Assembly: GCA_002284615.2 (NCBI GenBank)
Contig: MU069526.1
Coordinates: 462,904-481,520, forward strand
Direction of reading: 5' to 3'
From: Dunaliella salina
Taxonomy: Eukaryota; Chlorophyta; Chlorophyceae; Chlamydomonadales; Dunaliellaceae
DNA length: 18,617 bases
Shown here: positions 1 through 9,199 of the stretch, piece after piece
How the letters are laid out: the number at the start of each line of letters is the position of its first letter
How positions within the stretch are numbered: position 1 is the first letter of the stretch
Made by a program: the position numbers and the translations under genes
The notes under the pieces: model-generated
Told to the model about the DNA's origin: nothing
What the model saw: the letters and a program-made list of their open reading frames with translations, nothing else
Database searches by the model: none

Positions 1-71
<71 letters not shown>
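1..71. repeat. (GT)n microsatellite, truncated by window edge
   Basis: A pure GT dinucleotide run starts at the first base and continues to about position 71, so its true length is unknown. Reading frames across it give only alternating Cys-Val and are not genes. Long GT tracts are typical of eukaryotic intergenic DNA. Confidence 0.97.
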
Positions 72-74
<3 letters not shown>

Positions 75-486
75 TTCTCAATGAGTGTGTTTGTGTTGAT
101 TTTGTGCAGTGAGGAGAGTTTGTTCAGGCTTGGTAGAGCAAAGTTTCAGCTCAAACAGGTACCCCCACTATTTCTCAGATTCATTTTTGTGGTATGGACT
201 CTGCGCTTCTCGGGGTGGAACAATAATGTCGTCAGGGTGATTGAGTTTTGGTGGCTGTCTGGATGAGAACAGCCAATGTGGAACTTTTTGTTGGACACTG
301 ATAAGAATTTCCGCCTCCAGGGAGCATAGCTTTTCTTGCATGCACCGATTATAACAATGTAAGATCCAAAGCCTCCTTTGCTGGTTGCTTTGCCACGAGT
401 GTTTTATGGTGACGATCAATGCTCATTCTATTTATGTGCGGATGTGCGCGTATGAGTAGGGTACAGGAGGTCAAGCAACAGGAGAT
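72..486. other. intergenic DNA, nothing recognised
   Basis: I see no gene, RNA or repeat here. Open frames are under 90 codons, overlap on both strands and match no family I know. Composition is unremarkable. Confidence 0.5.
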
Positions 487-594
487 ACCATCAGAGGTGC
501 AACACAGAGGGAAAAGGGCCTGAGTTGAGAGACACAGGGCCTGAGTTGAGAGACACAGTACAGTACCATCAGAGGTGCAACACAGAGGGAAAAG
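487..594. repeat. nested local direct duplications (78 bp and 21 bp)
   Basis: A 30-bp block starting accatcagaggtgcaac is present at 487-516 and again, identical, at 565-594 (offset 78). Between the copies a 21-bp unit beginning gggcctgagttgag occurs twice in tandem (516-536 and 537-557). The perfect identity suggests recent slippage or duplication. No coding role is visible. Confidence 0.9.
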
Positions 595-639
595 AGAAGG
601 CCACTGAAGTGTCCGGCTTGTTTGCCATTGTATAAGATG

Positions 640-665
640 TCAAGTGTCAAATATTTGACACTTGA
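640..665. repeat. perfect 26-bp palindrome
   Basis: The left arm tcaagtgtcaaat is followed directly by its exact reverse complement, with no spacer. It could extrude as a cruciform or be a chance or relic palindrome. No adjacent gene gives it a regulatory context. Confidence 0.9.
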
Positions 666-1968
666 TCATGATGACGTTGGTCTGCCCTCCAGGGTCGCAG
701 CTCTCATGTGCCAGGAAGTGTTACTGATTTTGAAAATGGCAGTGAGTTCATGATCAGACATCCTCCGCAGATTTTGCCAATTGCGCAGCTATAGGTGCCA
801 ACGTTTGTAACTTGTGCTTTTCATGTGTGGTTGGTCATAACTTTTTCGAGGTTTAAAAGGGGCCAAATTCTGTACAAGTACCAAGTCTAAAAACTGCTTC
901 AGCAAGCCAATAGAGGTGAAAGAAAGGGTTTTCTGCCTGGTCAAGAGGTGTCAGCTTATCAGACAGCTTTGCTGTTTGAAAAGCAAGAGCATCAGCGCCT
1001 TCATTATCAAGGATGCCTTCTTTTTTGACTTTTTAGAGTTGTACGGGGACCTCTGACAAACAGATACAAGTTATTATGTTATTGAGCAGTGGTGCATGCA
1101 AGTGGATATGCCCATGTGTTTGAGAAGCTGGAGAGCTGTCAGTTCTGATCTGATTGAAAGCTGAAAAGCTGTCAATTGCACTTGAAATGTGCTCTTTATG
1201 TAAGCCAAAAAGATGCTCTTGATGTAAGCCAAGAAGATGCTCTGCCTGCTGCATATTCTTTTTTTTGGAGGTTATGACACAACCATCTGTAGATGTTTAC
1301 AAAGGACATAAATGTCAGGTGACCAAGTCTGGGATCTTTGGTTATTGGAGTTGCATCTATGATTGTCTTTTAGATCTGGTGTTTTTTTGTTGCCTGCAGT
1401 TTGTGTGTGTCTTGATGCAGCAGTGATGCAGATCCTTTCCTCCATGTGCTATGTGCTTGAAAGAGAGGAATGGGTTCTGCTCCTTTGCAACCTGTTAAAT
1501 GCTGCTGATTTTCCTTCAGGAATTTCACACTGTGAGTCCTCAAGCTGATTCCGGTTGTTATGGAGGAAACTCTGCTTCCTGTTCCAGATGGCAAAGAGTT
1601 GCATGTGTCTTACGTCGTTTTCAGGAGGAGCTAGAGGATCAAGGAAAACTTGAGATTGTCGGAAAATTAAACTTTCTGAGGGGAATTGGCAAGGAGTGTG
1701 GCATGGTCAGGGTAACGTGTTAACTACTGCATGTATCCTTTCTTGGTCTATCCCGTCTTGCTGGGGAGTAGCATGAAAGCAGTAGTTGGGGTTGTTGGTT
1801 GAAGTCAGGGCATGCATGACTAGGTAATAGATGAATTCGTCATCATAGGCAGGGTGGCAGAAGGAGAGGCCTGTGAATTGGGTTCCAAGCATATCAGTGA
1901 TGGCAACTTGCTTGTTGAACAAAAATCTGCAAAAAGATTGGATTCTTTTTTTGTTTGATTGCCTTTTC
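666..1968. other. intergenic DNA with one 24-bp partial tandem repeat
   Basis: No gene is supported in this stretch. At 1191-1244 a 24-bp unit (gctcttgatgtaagccaa and following bases) repeats about 2.3 times with few differences. Otherwise I see only short overlapping open frames on both strands and no recognisable protein. Confidence 0.5.
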
Positions 1969-2438
1969 AAAGGTGGGAAGGTGCTTGGTTGCTCATCCCA
2001 CCTTGTTCAAGCATCAACTCGCATATCTAGTGGACCGCATGCCTGTGTGCTCTAAACTCCATAAGTAAGCTGAGGGGTATGAACCCTCAAGTATCCAAGG
2101 AACGGTGTACACACATGTTCATTGAGGGACGAAAGGATTTCATAGCTTGCCAAGGGCGGCAGCTCTCTTTGGCTAACTCCTTGCCGTCTACCATCCTCTC
2201 ATCTGCACAAACCTGAACCATGACTTGGTGGTGAGGCTCTCTTTGTAGGCTTCTTGGGCCTTTTGCTTGCTTCAGTTTGTGTAGGAGCTTTGAAATTTCC
2301 GTGAGAGCCTGTGCCTGCCTCTCATCCCTTCTTTTTCTTTTCCGAACTCTCTGATCATTCTAGCAGAGGCCCTTCTGGGAAGTAGCTACTTCCTTGGGCA
2401 GTGTAAACAACAACAACAAAACAAAAAAAGGTGGGAAG
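1969..2438 (+). mobile_element. probable non-LTR retroposon (SINE or 5'-truncated LINE) with 12-bp target-site duplications
   Basis: The 12-mer aaaggtgggaag occurs at 1969-1980 and again at 2427-2438. The enclosed 446 bp end on the right in an A-rich (AAC)n tail, aacaacaacaaaac, which directly abuts the second copy. A flanking direct repeat next to an A-rich tail is the standard signature of target-primed reverse transcription. Near the 3' end (2378-2393) is a perfect 16-bp palindrome, ggaagtagctacttcc, extendable by GCCC/GGGC, like the 3' hairpins recognised by some LINE reverse transcriptases. I see no clear A/B box and no protein, so whether it is a SINE or a LINE fragment is open. Confidence 0.55.
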
Positions 2439-2605
2439 TGTATACGTATAAAGACCCACCAATTCTGCTGATCAATTTTGAACAGGGGGCTAGATGGAGG
2501 TGTGAAAATCAGCTTGCCTGCTGGACACGCTGGTCTTCACACCTCTTTTGACCTCCAGTGGCTGCATTGTATGCATGAAGCAGGATTTGTGGGCTGTCAG
2601 CTGTG

Positions 2606-2755
2606 ATGGTGACATTGGTGACTCAGAGGTGACATTGGTGATGGTGACATTGGTGACTCAGAGGTGACATTGGTAATGGTGACATTGGTGACTCAGAGGT
2701 GACATTGGTGATGGTGACATTGGTGACTCAGAGGTGACATTGGTGACAGTGCCTG
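2606..2755. repeat. 35-bp minisatellite, four units
   Basis: Units start at 2611, 2646, 2681 and 2716. Each contains two copies of gacattggtg separated by actcagaggt, so the 35-mer is itself built from a shorter subrepeat. Copies are nearly identical. The unit is not a multiple of three, so open frames through it are incidental. Confidence 0.93.
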
Positions 2756-3287
2756 CACATTTCCCTTTACTAAGGCTTTAGTGTCATAAGTGCAAGCAGC
2801 TTGGTCAATGCCAAAAGAACTCTTTTTGAGATTCACCTTTTGCTGCCAGATTTTACGTCTGCTTGTGAGTATGGTGTGTACTTGGGGGTTGGTAGCTTCT
2901 AGAAAGCATGCTTTCTTGCGCATGAGGTGGCCCTGCGTTGTGAGCCAGTGTCTATTTGAGTACTCTGTGATCCCTTGAAGCCTTGACGAGAGAGATTGTC
3001 GACAGTGATGCCAGCAGCCCATGAGTATTGCTGTGGAAATGCAACGCTGTCTGTATGAGGTTGTTTGAAGCTCCAGACATGCGCTTTGAAACATGGATTT
3101 TCATGGAGTTTATCACCTGGTTTTCAAGTGGGGTGCAGGTGACTTTCTTGGTTCCTGTTTCCTCTTAAATCCTGGCTCTTTTTTGAGAGTTTGTAAGGCT
3201 AGCACACGAAGGACATCCCAAGTATACATTTGGTCTGCCTGGATGCAATGTGAAAAGGTGCAGACCTTGTGGTGAAACAGGCATTTC
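2756..3287. other. intergenic DNA, nothing recognised
   Basis: No gene, RNA or repeat is supported. The minus-strand frame of 133 codons here runs partly through the 35-bp minisatellite and resembles no family I know. Confidence 0.5.
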
Positions 3288-3400
3288 CAAAAGAAAAACT
3301 ACGTAGGCAGTAAAAACACTCCCCACATCAATTAAGGAAAAGAGGATACCTAGGGCCGAGGCACCGTGTAACCGCTTCACCAAGAGAAAGCAGATGCAAG
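3288..3400 (-). mobile_element. SINE-like element fragment, minus strand
   Basis: On the minus strand the 22 bases at 3289-3310 are the exact reverse complement of 7909-7930 (core TGCCTACGTAGTTTTTC). The copy at 7857 also shares ccttaattgatg upstream of this block. Further 5' on the minus strand, TGGTGAAGCGGTTA resembles a pol III A box, which would make this a short full-length element. The A-box reading is weak; the shared 3' block is solid. Confidence 0.55.
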
Positions 3401-4619
3401 AAGTCAGTGGGGATCAGGTGGGTTACTGGCAGTAGCCCGTGCCTGATCTTGTTGATGAGAGTTAAAGAAAGTTTTCTCAATAGCGCGTCTGGTGCTGGCA
3501 TTTCCAATGAAACGTGCGTCACATTGAGTAACGTTTGTACATGTACGTTCTTCATATGTATGTTCTATGCTTTTTCATATGTATGTTTCATGGAAGTCCA
3601 GCAGATTTGGCAGCTACCATCCTCTATTTGGCTCCTGTGGAAGAACTCAAGGTGGGCTACCTTGAGGCCTGTTTTTTGTAGAATTGGCAGAGCCCAGTGT
3701 TTAATTGATGTTGTCTCCTAATCAACCAGGTATTGTGACTGTGAGAGCGCAAAACAACATCTGAAAACGGCATCTAAGCAGTTTGCATGAACCCAGCATT
3801 TGCTGTCAGGAGAAAAAAAGTGATGAATGGCCGGCTGCAAATTACAGCTTCCGAAAACCAACCACTCTTCATTGCCTGAAGACACTTTTTACCTTCTTCG
3901 CTTGACTTACAGTATGATTGCAACAATTGCAAACCCGTCAGCTGCCCAATGACAGCCATAGGTGGCGACAAGGACAACAGGTGGGACTAAGGAGCTGCAT
4001 GTTTGCACTGTGTGCATCCATGTTCAGCCAGCTGTCAATGATATTGACATGATTCATGCATTTTTTTGCACCAACATGGAACCCGCTTTGCACTGTGTGT
4101 CTCTTCTTAGAGCTTCCTATGCCACAATATGGTTCTCCTGCCAATGCGGTTGAACAGTCCTCCTGGATTGATTCAAGTTTGACTCTTTTAATCTCTTTTG
4201 CTCAAACAAAAGGTACAGCAAGATGCAGCTGGAAGCGTGGCAGGAGCATGCAGGATCCAGCTTCAGGGCAATTTGGCTACATGGTGTGGGCCACAGCTTT
4301 GTTGCTACACCCCCTGAGCAACTTCTACAACTTTTAATGGGCGACTTAGCTGGATGGAAGTTGCCCGATCACGATGCTATTTAAAAGTGGATCTCATGAC
4401 CGTCGGCACTGAAGAAGGCCTCTACGCAGCTAGTCAAACAGGGAAGGCACACTTTCCTGAGAGCAAATGCACGCACCTCCTTTGTTTCCTGAAAGTGTTT
4501 ACATGGACGGACACCTGCTCGCGGTATGGCCAAGAGATAGGCAAGCAAACTTTAAGCAACCTGGGCTGTCTCTGCTTTTAACAGCGGGTTGCTGGAGTCC
4601 ATCCTGTTCTAACGCATAG
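3401..4619. other. intergenic DNA, nothing recognised
   Basis: Several 60-100 codon frames overlap on both strands without a recognisable domain, consistent splice structure or coding bias. I see no repeat family member here. Confidence 0.5.
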
Positions 4620-4624
4620 GCGGA

Positions 4625-4870
4625 AAACCAGTGGGGTAGAGCAGCTCGGCCATGCACCTTTTTTTTTGGGGAGGTCAAAGGTTTGATTCACTCAGGTGCC
4701 TTTGGCATATACAGTGAAAACAAACCTTCCTCTTCCTTCCTCACTTCCTTCCTTAACGTGTTGGTTGAACATGGTGGCATGCAGCCTATGGCCCGCATAG
4801 GCTTTCCATGAAGCACGTGGCCTGTGGCCTTTGCAGACTTTTCTTTTTCCTTTCTCATTTGCAGGCACAT
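4625..4870 (+). mobile_element. tRNA-derived SINE-like element, near full length
   Basis: The head has an A-box-like tagagcagctcgg at about 4637 and, about 40 bp later, gaggtcaaaggtttgattc at 4672-4690, matching the pol III B box (GGTTCGANTCC) with mismatches. The 3' part carries the family block seen elsewhere in the window (catgaagcacgtggcctg, about 4808) and ends in a pyrimidine-rich tail, cttttctttttcctttctc. The order A box, B box, body, tail is that of a tRNA-derived SINE. No target-site duplication was convincing. Confidence 0.6.
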
Positions 4871-4889
4871 GATGTCCTATTAGGCTCTT

Positions 4890-5193
4890 CAAGGAAGGAA
4901 GGAGGGAACAAAGAAGGGAAAAGGAAGGAAAGAAAAGGAAAGAAGAGAAGAGAAGAAATGAGAATAGAAAGGGAAAGGAAAGAAAATAAGGGAAAAGATG
5001 AGAAAAGGAAGGGAAAGAAAAGAAAAGAAAAGAAAAGATGGGAAAGGAAGGGCAAGAACAGAACAGGACAGGACAGAACAGAACAGAACAGAATAGAACA
5101 GAACAGAACAGAACAGAGCAGACAGAACAGAAAACGAACAGAAAAAAAGAACAGGAAATCAAAGAGCTGAACAGGACAGAACAGAGCAGAAAA
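4890..5193 (+). repeat. purine-rich simple-sequence tract, (GGAAA)n to (GAACA)n
   Basis: About 170 bp of almost pure purine (GGAAA, GAAAA and similar units) pass into pentanucleotide repeats of the type acagaacagaac up to about 5110, then a degenerate form. The frames of up to 182 codons across it on both strands are low-complexity artefacts (Lys/Arg/Glu one way, Phe/Ser/Leu the other). The tract lies at the tail side of a minus-strand SINE fragment and probably grew from that tail. A homopurine run this long could form triplex DNA. Confidence 0.93.
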
Positions 5194-5245
5194 GTCAACA
5201 CAGGCCAGAGGCCGCTTGCGTCAAGGAAAGGCCTCTTCAAGGAAT
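5194..5245 (-). mobile_element. SINE-like 3' fragment, minus strand
   Basis: The sequence ggccagaggccgcttgcg then tcaaggaaaggcc is the reverse complement of the family block ccttaatgcacgcggcctc with a few changes. Its pyrimidine tail on the minus strand corresponds to the purine tract on its left. The 12-mer ctcttcaaggaa is found at 4885-4896 and 5233-5244, flanking both the tract and this fragment. It may be a target-site duplication, or partly a family motif. Confidence 0.5.
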
Positions 5246-5261
5246 ACTGACTGCCAGTAAT

Positions 5262-5345
5262 CCTAAGAAAGAAAAGAAAGAAAGACTACGCAGTCCAAGT
5301 CTAGCCGCGTGCATCATGGAAAGGTCACCTGCCTGTATCCAACCT
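5262..5345 (-). mobile_element. SINE-like fragment, minus strand, with (AAAG)n tail
   Basis: An agaaagaaaagaaagaaag run at about 5266-5285 sits left of gccgcgtgcatcatggaaag, which is the reverse complement of the family block. The order (tail left, block right) matches the other minus-strand copies at 5194 and 7155. Confidence 0.5.
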
Positions 5346-6300
5346 CTCAGCATGGGCCTCTTGGACAGGGGCCAACTTCGGGAGCGCGAGGTGAGCACGC
5401 AGTTGTGCAGCCCTGGCACTTGCACGTGTCTGCAATCCTCTATATTAAATAAGCTTGCTGTTTGTAAACCCAGGTGCGGATACAGCTATGCTGAGTAAAT
5501 AAGGCTCCATCCCAATGCCAATGGTTTTCCAAACGCAAAAACAACTTATCAAACTTCTTTCCAATCCTAGCATTTTCTGTGATGCACAAAGATTGCCTAT
5601 CATGTAACAGGTAAAGAGTGCCTGCAGGCAGCAACCAGCAAGTAGCAAGGTAACCAATATTACTTGGAAATTGAAGCAGAATGTACTAGATTGATCTCCA
5701 CGTCATCTACCTCCTTTTCAGAAAGACAAAAATAGACCATGACATTCCACACTGGCTGTTTCCATCTGGACAGCCACCAAATACACAACTCAGGCGCCCT
5801 GGTGGACATTATTGTTCTACCCCTTGAAGGCAGAGACTCTGTTTCTCATACACAGAAATGAATCCCAGAGATAAAGAGATCCACATTGTTAAGCATTGAA
5901 TTTTTTCTGTTACAAGCACCTGAACCTGAACTTGAATCTGAACTTGAACAAACTTTCATGACACAAAATCAAGAAAGCCATGCCATGGAGAGCCTGCACA
6001 CACAAATTCTTTGCGGCGAACACCACAATAACAGAGTTGACACACCATCCTTGTTGGGGTTGCTGGAACTATCTACAACCCATACACAATCCATCCCCTC
6101 TGCAAACTTGGCTTAACAAAAGACAAAGCACAAAACTGCCACTGAACTCTACTTTCATGCTGACAAGGCCATAACCAAAAAAAGGACCAGACATGCCATT
6201 CGATTTACCAACCTGAGGGGTTTGGGCCGACCCACCGGACCCTAATTGGCTGGGCTGCTCATAGCTAGCCTTTGTTGGTGGGGCCCACTGTTAGTGCCAA
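5346..6300. other. intergenic DNA, nothing recognised
   Basis: No gene or repeat is supported. A stretch near 5920-5950 has a short quasi-repeat (cctgaacctgaacttgaa), which gives the Pro/Glu-rich text of one small frame and is probably incidental. Confidence 0.45.
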
Positions 6301-6307
6301 CGCTGAC

Positions 6308-6425
6308 AGTTAGGTCTTTCCTTAGTGCATGCTGGTTGTGTCCAGTGCAGACATTTACTTTCACTTTAAGAACAGACCTGACTAGCCCAAAGAGTCCACG
6401 TGCATGAAGGAAAGGTTCCTTGACA
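6308..6425. mobile_element. inverted pair of SINE-like 3' fragments
   Basis: A plus-strand block, tctttccttagtgcatgc (about 6314), is followed by a pyrimidine-rich stretch. A minus-strand block then follows, cacgtgcatgaaggaaagg (about 6397-6415), reverse complement of the same family consensus. The two copies lie tail to tail. Both are diverged and lack recognisable heads. Confidence 0.45.
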
Positions 6426-6631
6426 TAAAAGGAAAAAGAAATGTTACCAAGGTTCCTTGACACAAAGGGTTACAAAGGTTACAAAGGGATTTGAGACGTC
6501 AGCCATTAAGTTTGGCTGCTCGGCTCTGCTGTGACAGAAAAACCCTGAGAAAAGCTCTAGAAGAGGAAAATAACTCAGGTAGGCAAACAAAACAAGTGTT
6601 CACAGGTACCAATAGCAACTCATGGCTCGGA

Positions 6632-6847
6632 GCACCACACAGCTCCTTAAGAATGCAGTACTGGAAGCACAAATTTGTAGCAGAGTGTTATTCCATAGCA
6701 GAGTATCCAATAGCAGTGCACTTCAAGCAATGAGTTAAAGCGCCACACACTTCCTCATCAGTACGGCACTGGAAGCACTTGTCACACCCAGAGTGTGCTG
6801 CAACAAGAATCTGCTGCAAGTTGTTTGAGTCCGTTTGCCGTTGTGAT
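6632..6847. repeat. diverged tandem duplication, ~108-bp period, two copies
   Basis: gcaccacac at 6632 matches gcgccacac at 6740, and ctggaagcac occurs at both 6661 and 6769; both pairs are offset by exactly 108. Later segments (cagagtgttattcc against cagagtgtgctgc) also align. Identity is moderate, so this is an older duplication. Confidence 0.6.
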
Positions 6848-7072
6848 TGACCTTTGCATTCCACACAGCTGGGGCCGTGTTTAGAGAAGTAAATAGAGCA
6901 ACGCAAAGCTACGGCGTGGCTGGCAAGGCTGATGGCAAGGCTTTTGCTAAGCTTGTAAGGCGTGACTTCTCAAGGCGTGATTTGCTGGAGTCGGCACGAC
7001 TCTTTCCCAAGTTTGGCTGAGCCACTGGGGCTTATGCAATTCTGGGGATGCTGTTGTAAGCTACTCAAATAG

Positions 7073-7074
<2 letters not shown>

Positions 7075-7113
<39 letters not shown>
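7075..7113 (+). repeat. (CTG)13 trinucleotide repeat
   Basis: Thirteen uninterrupted CTG triplets, preceded by a single GC step. No flanking open frame of note spans it, so it appears non-coding. Confidence 0.97.
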
Positions 7114-7115
<2 letters not shown>

Positions 7116-7154
7116 TACTCCAAGGGCTCAAAGGCTCTTAGCCTTGCTTACTGA

Positions 7155-7260
7155 CATACTGCACAATTGACGCAAAAGAAAAAAAGAGATGTCTACCAAG
7201 GCCAGAGGCTGCATGCATGAAGGGAAGGCTCCCTGACTTGCAATCTAGCATAGATCTTAC
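7155..7260 (-). mobile_element. SINE-like fragment, minus strand
   Basis: gcaaaagaaaaaaagag (tail side) is followed by aggccagaggctgcatgc and then atgaagggaaggctccc. This is the reverse complement of the family block ggcctctggcttgcgtgcacc seen at about 8110. Head boxes were not recognised beyond 7260. Confidence 0.5.
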
Positions 7261-7800
7261 CACAGAGCCCTTTAAACCTACTAAAAACGCAGCTAGCATA
7301 GGTGAGAGCCAGAAACAGTGCTGGTGAGGATCTGGAGGTTTGTCTGCCGGACTGTCCTTCTCCCGTTCTCCCCACTGCCATGCGCCCCACATCCTCACCC
7401 CTGAAAATGGAAAGCACTCACTACCACCCTGACTCATGCATTTCAAGCTGATGCAACTCCATCTGCCAACTCTTTCAGCCTGTCGCTCCTCACCCAACTC
7501 ACTCAAACATACTACCCACTTCTCTCTCAGATACCGCAAATTTTGAAAAGCGGATAAGGAAGCGCAAAGTATGAAAGATAGCGGTTGAGAAGCTGCACTT
7601 CTCTGGTTTGACCGTGCGTTGCAGCTGAGAGTGACCCCCTCCAATTCGGATCAAGAAAAAGAGAAGCACAGAAGCACTTCACCTGGTTAACGTCAAGTTA
7701 TGCGGAAATGCAGGGCAAGCTTGAGCACTCAGTAACACCACAACATTCAGCGAACCTGAGCACTCACAGCAACATCATGAAATGAACTCCAACTCAGAAT
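7261..7800. other. intergenic DNA, nothing recognised
   Basis: A 168-codon minus-strand frame (7138-7644) is the longest frame outside simple repeats. It runs through a SINE fragment, lacks any recognisable domain and reads like non-coding sequence. I do not call it a gene. Confidence 0.45.
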
Positions 7801-7847
7801 CGCTCCGCATAGGGGCTATTTGGGGGCTCACGGCTCTTTTTTAAGCC

Positions 7848-7950
7848 AATGTGTGCCTTAATTGATGTACTACATCAATTAATTAATTCCCTAGTAGGGA
7901 GGGTTCCTCTGCCTACGTAGTTTTTCTTTTCTTTCTCATTCCTTTCTTAA
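7848..7950 (+). mobile_element. SINE-like element fragment with internal palindrome
   Basis: ccttaattgatgtactac at 7856 starts a perfect 12+1+12 inverted repeat (7858-7882). After it come gggttcctctgcctacgtag and a pyrimidine-rich tail, tttttcttttctttctc. The minus-strand copy at 3288-3340 has the same two flanks (acatcaattaagg and ctacgtaggcag) but a shorter interior. The two are therefore the same element with an indel at the palindrome. Confidence 0.55.
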
Positions 7951-8064
7951 GCTTTGCGGGGAAGATGATCAAGCTAGATCCACATTAGTTCTGTTTCTGG
8001 CCCCCTCCTTGTCTAGTTGTGTCTAGTGTACATTCAGAGGGCCTTCTGCCAGACCAGTGGCGAG

Positions 8065-8160
8065 GCCCCTGCTAGCTTGCTAGTTAGGGGACCTCCCCTT
8101 AATGCACGCGGCCTCTGGCTTGCGTGCACCTTTCTTTTATGCTCTTTCGAAATCATGGTT
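8065..8160 (+). mobile_element. SINE-like 3' half, best-preserved family block
   Basis: ccccttaatgcacgcggcc then tctggcttgcgtgcacc and a cctttcttttatgctctttc tail. This is the clearest copy of the block used here to recognise the others. No A/B boxes are seen directly upstream. Confidence 0.55.
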
Positions 8161-8245
8161 GTGGTCTGCCGCAACAAAAAGGGTGTTCAGGCGTTAAGGA
8201 GACAGCCAAGGGGGACTGCCTCTCCACGCACATGTGCCTTGTACA

Positions 8246-8335
8246 AGGTTGGCTTACAAGGTAAGTTTAGCCTTCAGCCATGAAGTCTGGCTGCTCAGCT
8301 TTCCCTTAGGAAACCAAGTGAACGCAGGTAAGCTA
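8246..8335 (+). repeat. dispersed repeat shared with about 6478-6590
   Basis: The 26 bases at 8275-8300 (cagccatgaagtctggctgc and following) match 6500-6525 with three differences. Surrounding bases (acaagg upstream, a Gaaaa-rich then caggta segment downstream) align loosely. It is probably part of a larger old duplicate or another repeat family. Confidence 0.45.
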
Positions 8336-8864
8336 GTCTAGCACACAGGCAGGGGAAAAGGACACAGGTAGAAAGCGGACATGTAAAAAATAAACATGGC
8401 AGTGACTGCATGTTAAGCAAAAAGCAAGCAGCAAAATGGGAGCATGCAAAATAGAAGTAGCTCGAGCTATTCGATGAAGTGCACAGTCCGTCATCATGCT
8501 CAGGTAGCATACACATTAATACAGATTTCCATGGTACTTAACCAAGCCCAGAAAACTGCCCAAAGTCTCCACGTACACTGTCCAAAGCCTTGATCAATCC
8601 AGAAAAGGGATTGACCCACAAAGATCTGCCCAAATCGCACATAAGCTCCGTGCTCAATTTGTCACAAATCATTCACGGGCCGTACTGTATGCGCATCACC
8701 TCAACCAGACGTGCCATCTAAAGTGAAAGTGCTCATCTTGACCCTGGTGGGCCTTGGAGCCGCATGCAACCAGGCACCTACTAGTACTGGTAGTACCAGA
8801 CCCACTTAAACTTCCAGGAGACCTTCAGGTGGGGAAGGCTCACGGTTCCTTGAACCAACGTCAT

Positions 8865-8935
8865 TGTCTCCTTTCCCCTGATTAATGCAAGAAGGTTTTT
8901 CTCTGCCTATGTGTCTCTTTTTCCTCTTTTGATTG
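8865..8935 (+). mobile_element. SINE-like 3' fragment
   Basis: cccctgattaatgcaagaag is followed by tttttctctgcctatgtgtc and a tctttttcctcttttg tail. This links the 'ttaatgca' block and the 'tctgcctaYgt' block in one copy, which supports treating all the fragments as one family. Confidence 0.5.
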
Positions 8936-9094
8936 CGTCTTGGTTCACGCAAGCATATGCCTCAGCAGATGGTGTTAAGCATTGCACAACTTTGTTTGCA
9001 AGTCAAGCTGATGGAAAACTCACTACTAGTGTTGGAGCTGACTGTTAGGAACAAAACCTATACAAAAGCGAAATGGGGGCTGGCTCTTAGGTCT

Positions 9095-9140
9095 ATCCTT
9101 AATGCTCGTTGCTGTCCACTGGCAGCCGCTGGTACACGCG
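9095..9140 (+). mobile_element. short SINE-like remnant
   Basis: tctatccttaatgctcgttg resembles the family block ccttaatgcacgcgg, but no tail or head can be seen. This is a weak call. Confidence 0.25.
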
Positions 9141-9199
9141 GCGTAGGCGTGTACTTAATACTGGTTACACGCCCACAAGCTCAGAGTTGAGACTTAATG

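Noticed and set aside
3..266. Open frame with Cys-Val repeats at the window start, and similar Cys-Val/Thr-His frames at 10626-11058
   Set aside because: They are translations of (GT)n or (CA)n tracts with no other protein-like content.
4692..5240. 182-codon minus-strand frame rich in Phe, Ser and Leu, resembling a membrane protein
   Set aside because: It is the pyrimidine strand of the (GGAAA)n/(GAACA)n tract. Stop codons are rare there because of composition, and hydrophobicity follows from TTT/TTC/CTT codons.
5886..6116. Small frame with Glu/Pro-rich start (acidic region)
   Set aside because: The acidic text comes from a short gaacttgaa/gaacctgaa quasi-repeat. The rest shows no protein character.
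7138..7644. 168-codon minus-strand frame as a possible gene
   Set aside because: No recognisable domain, it crosses a SINE fragment, and it has no splice or transcript evidence.
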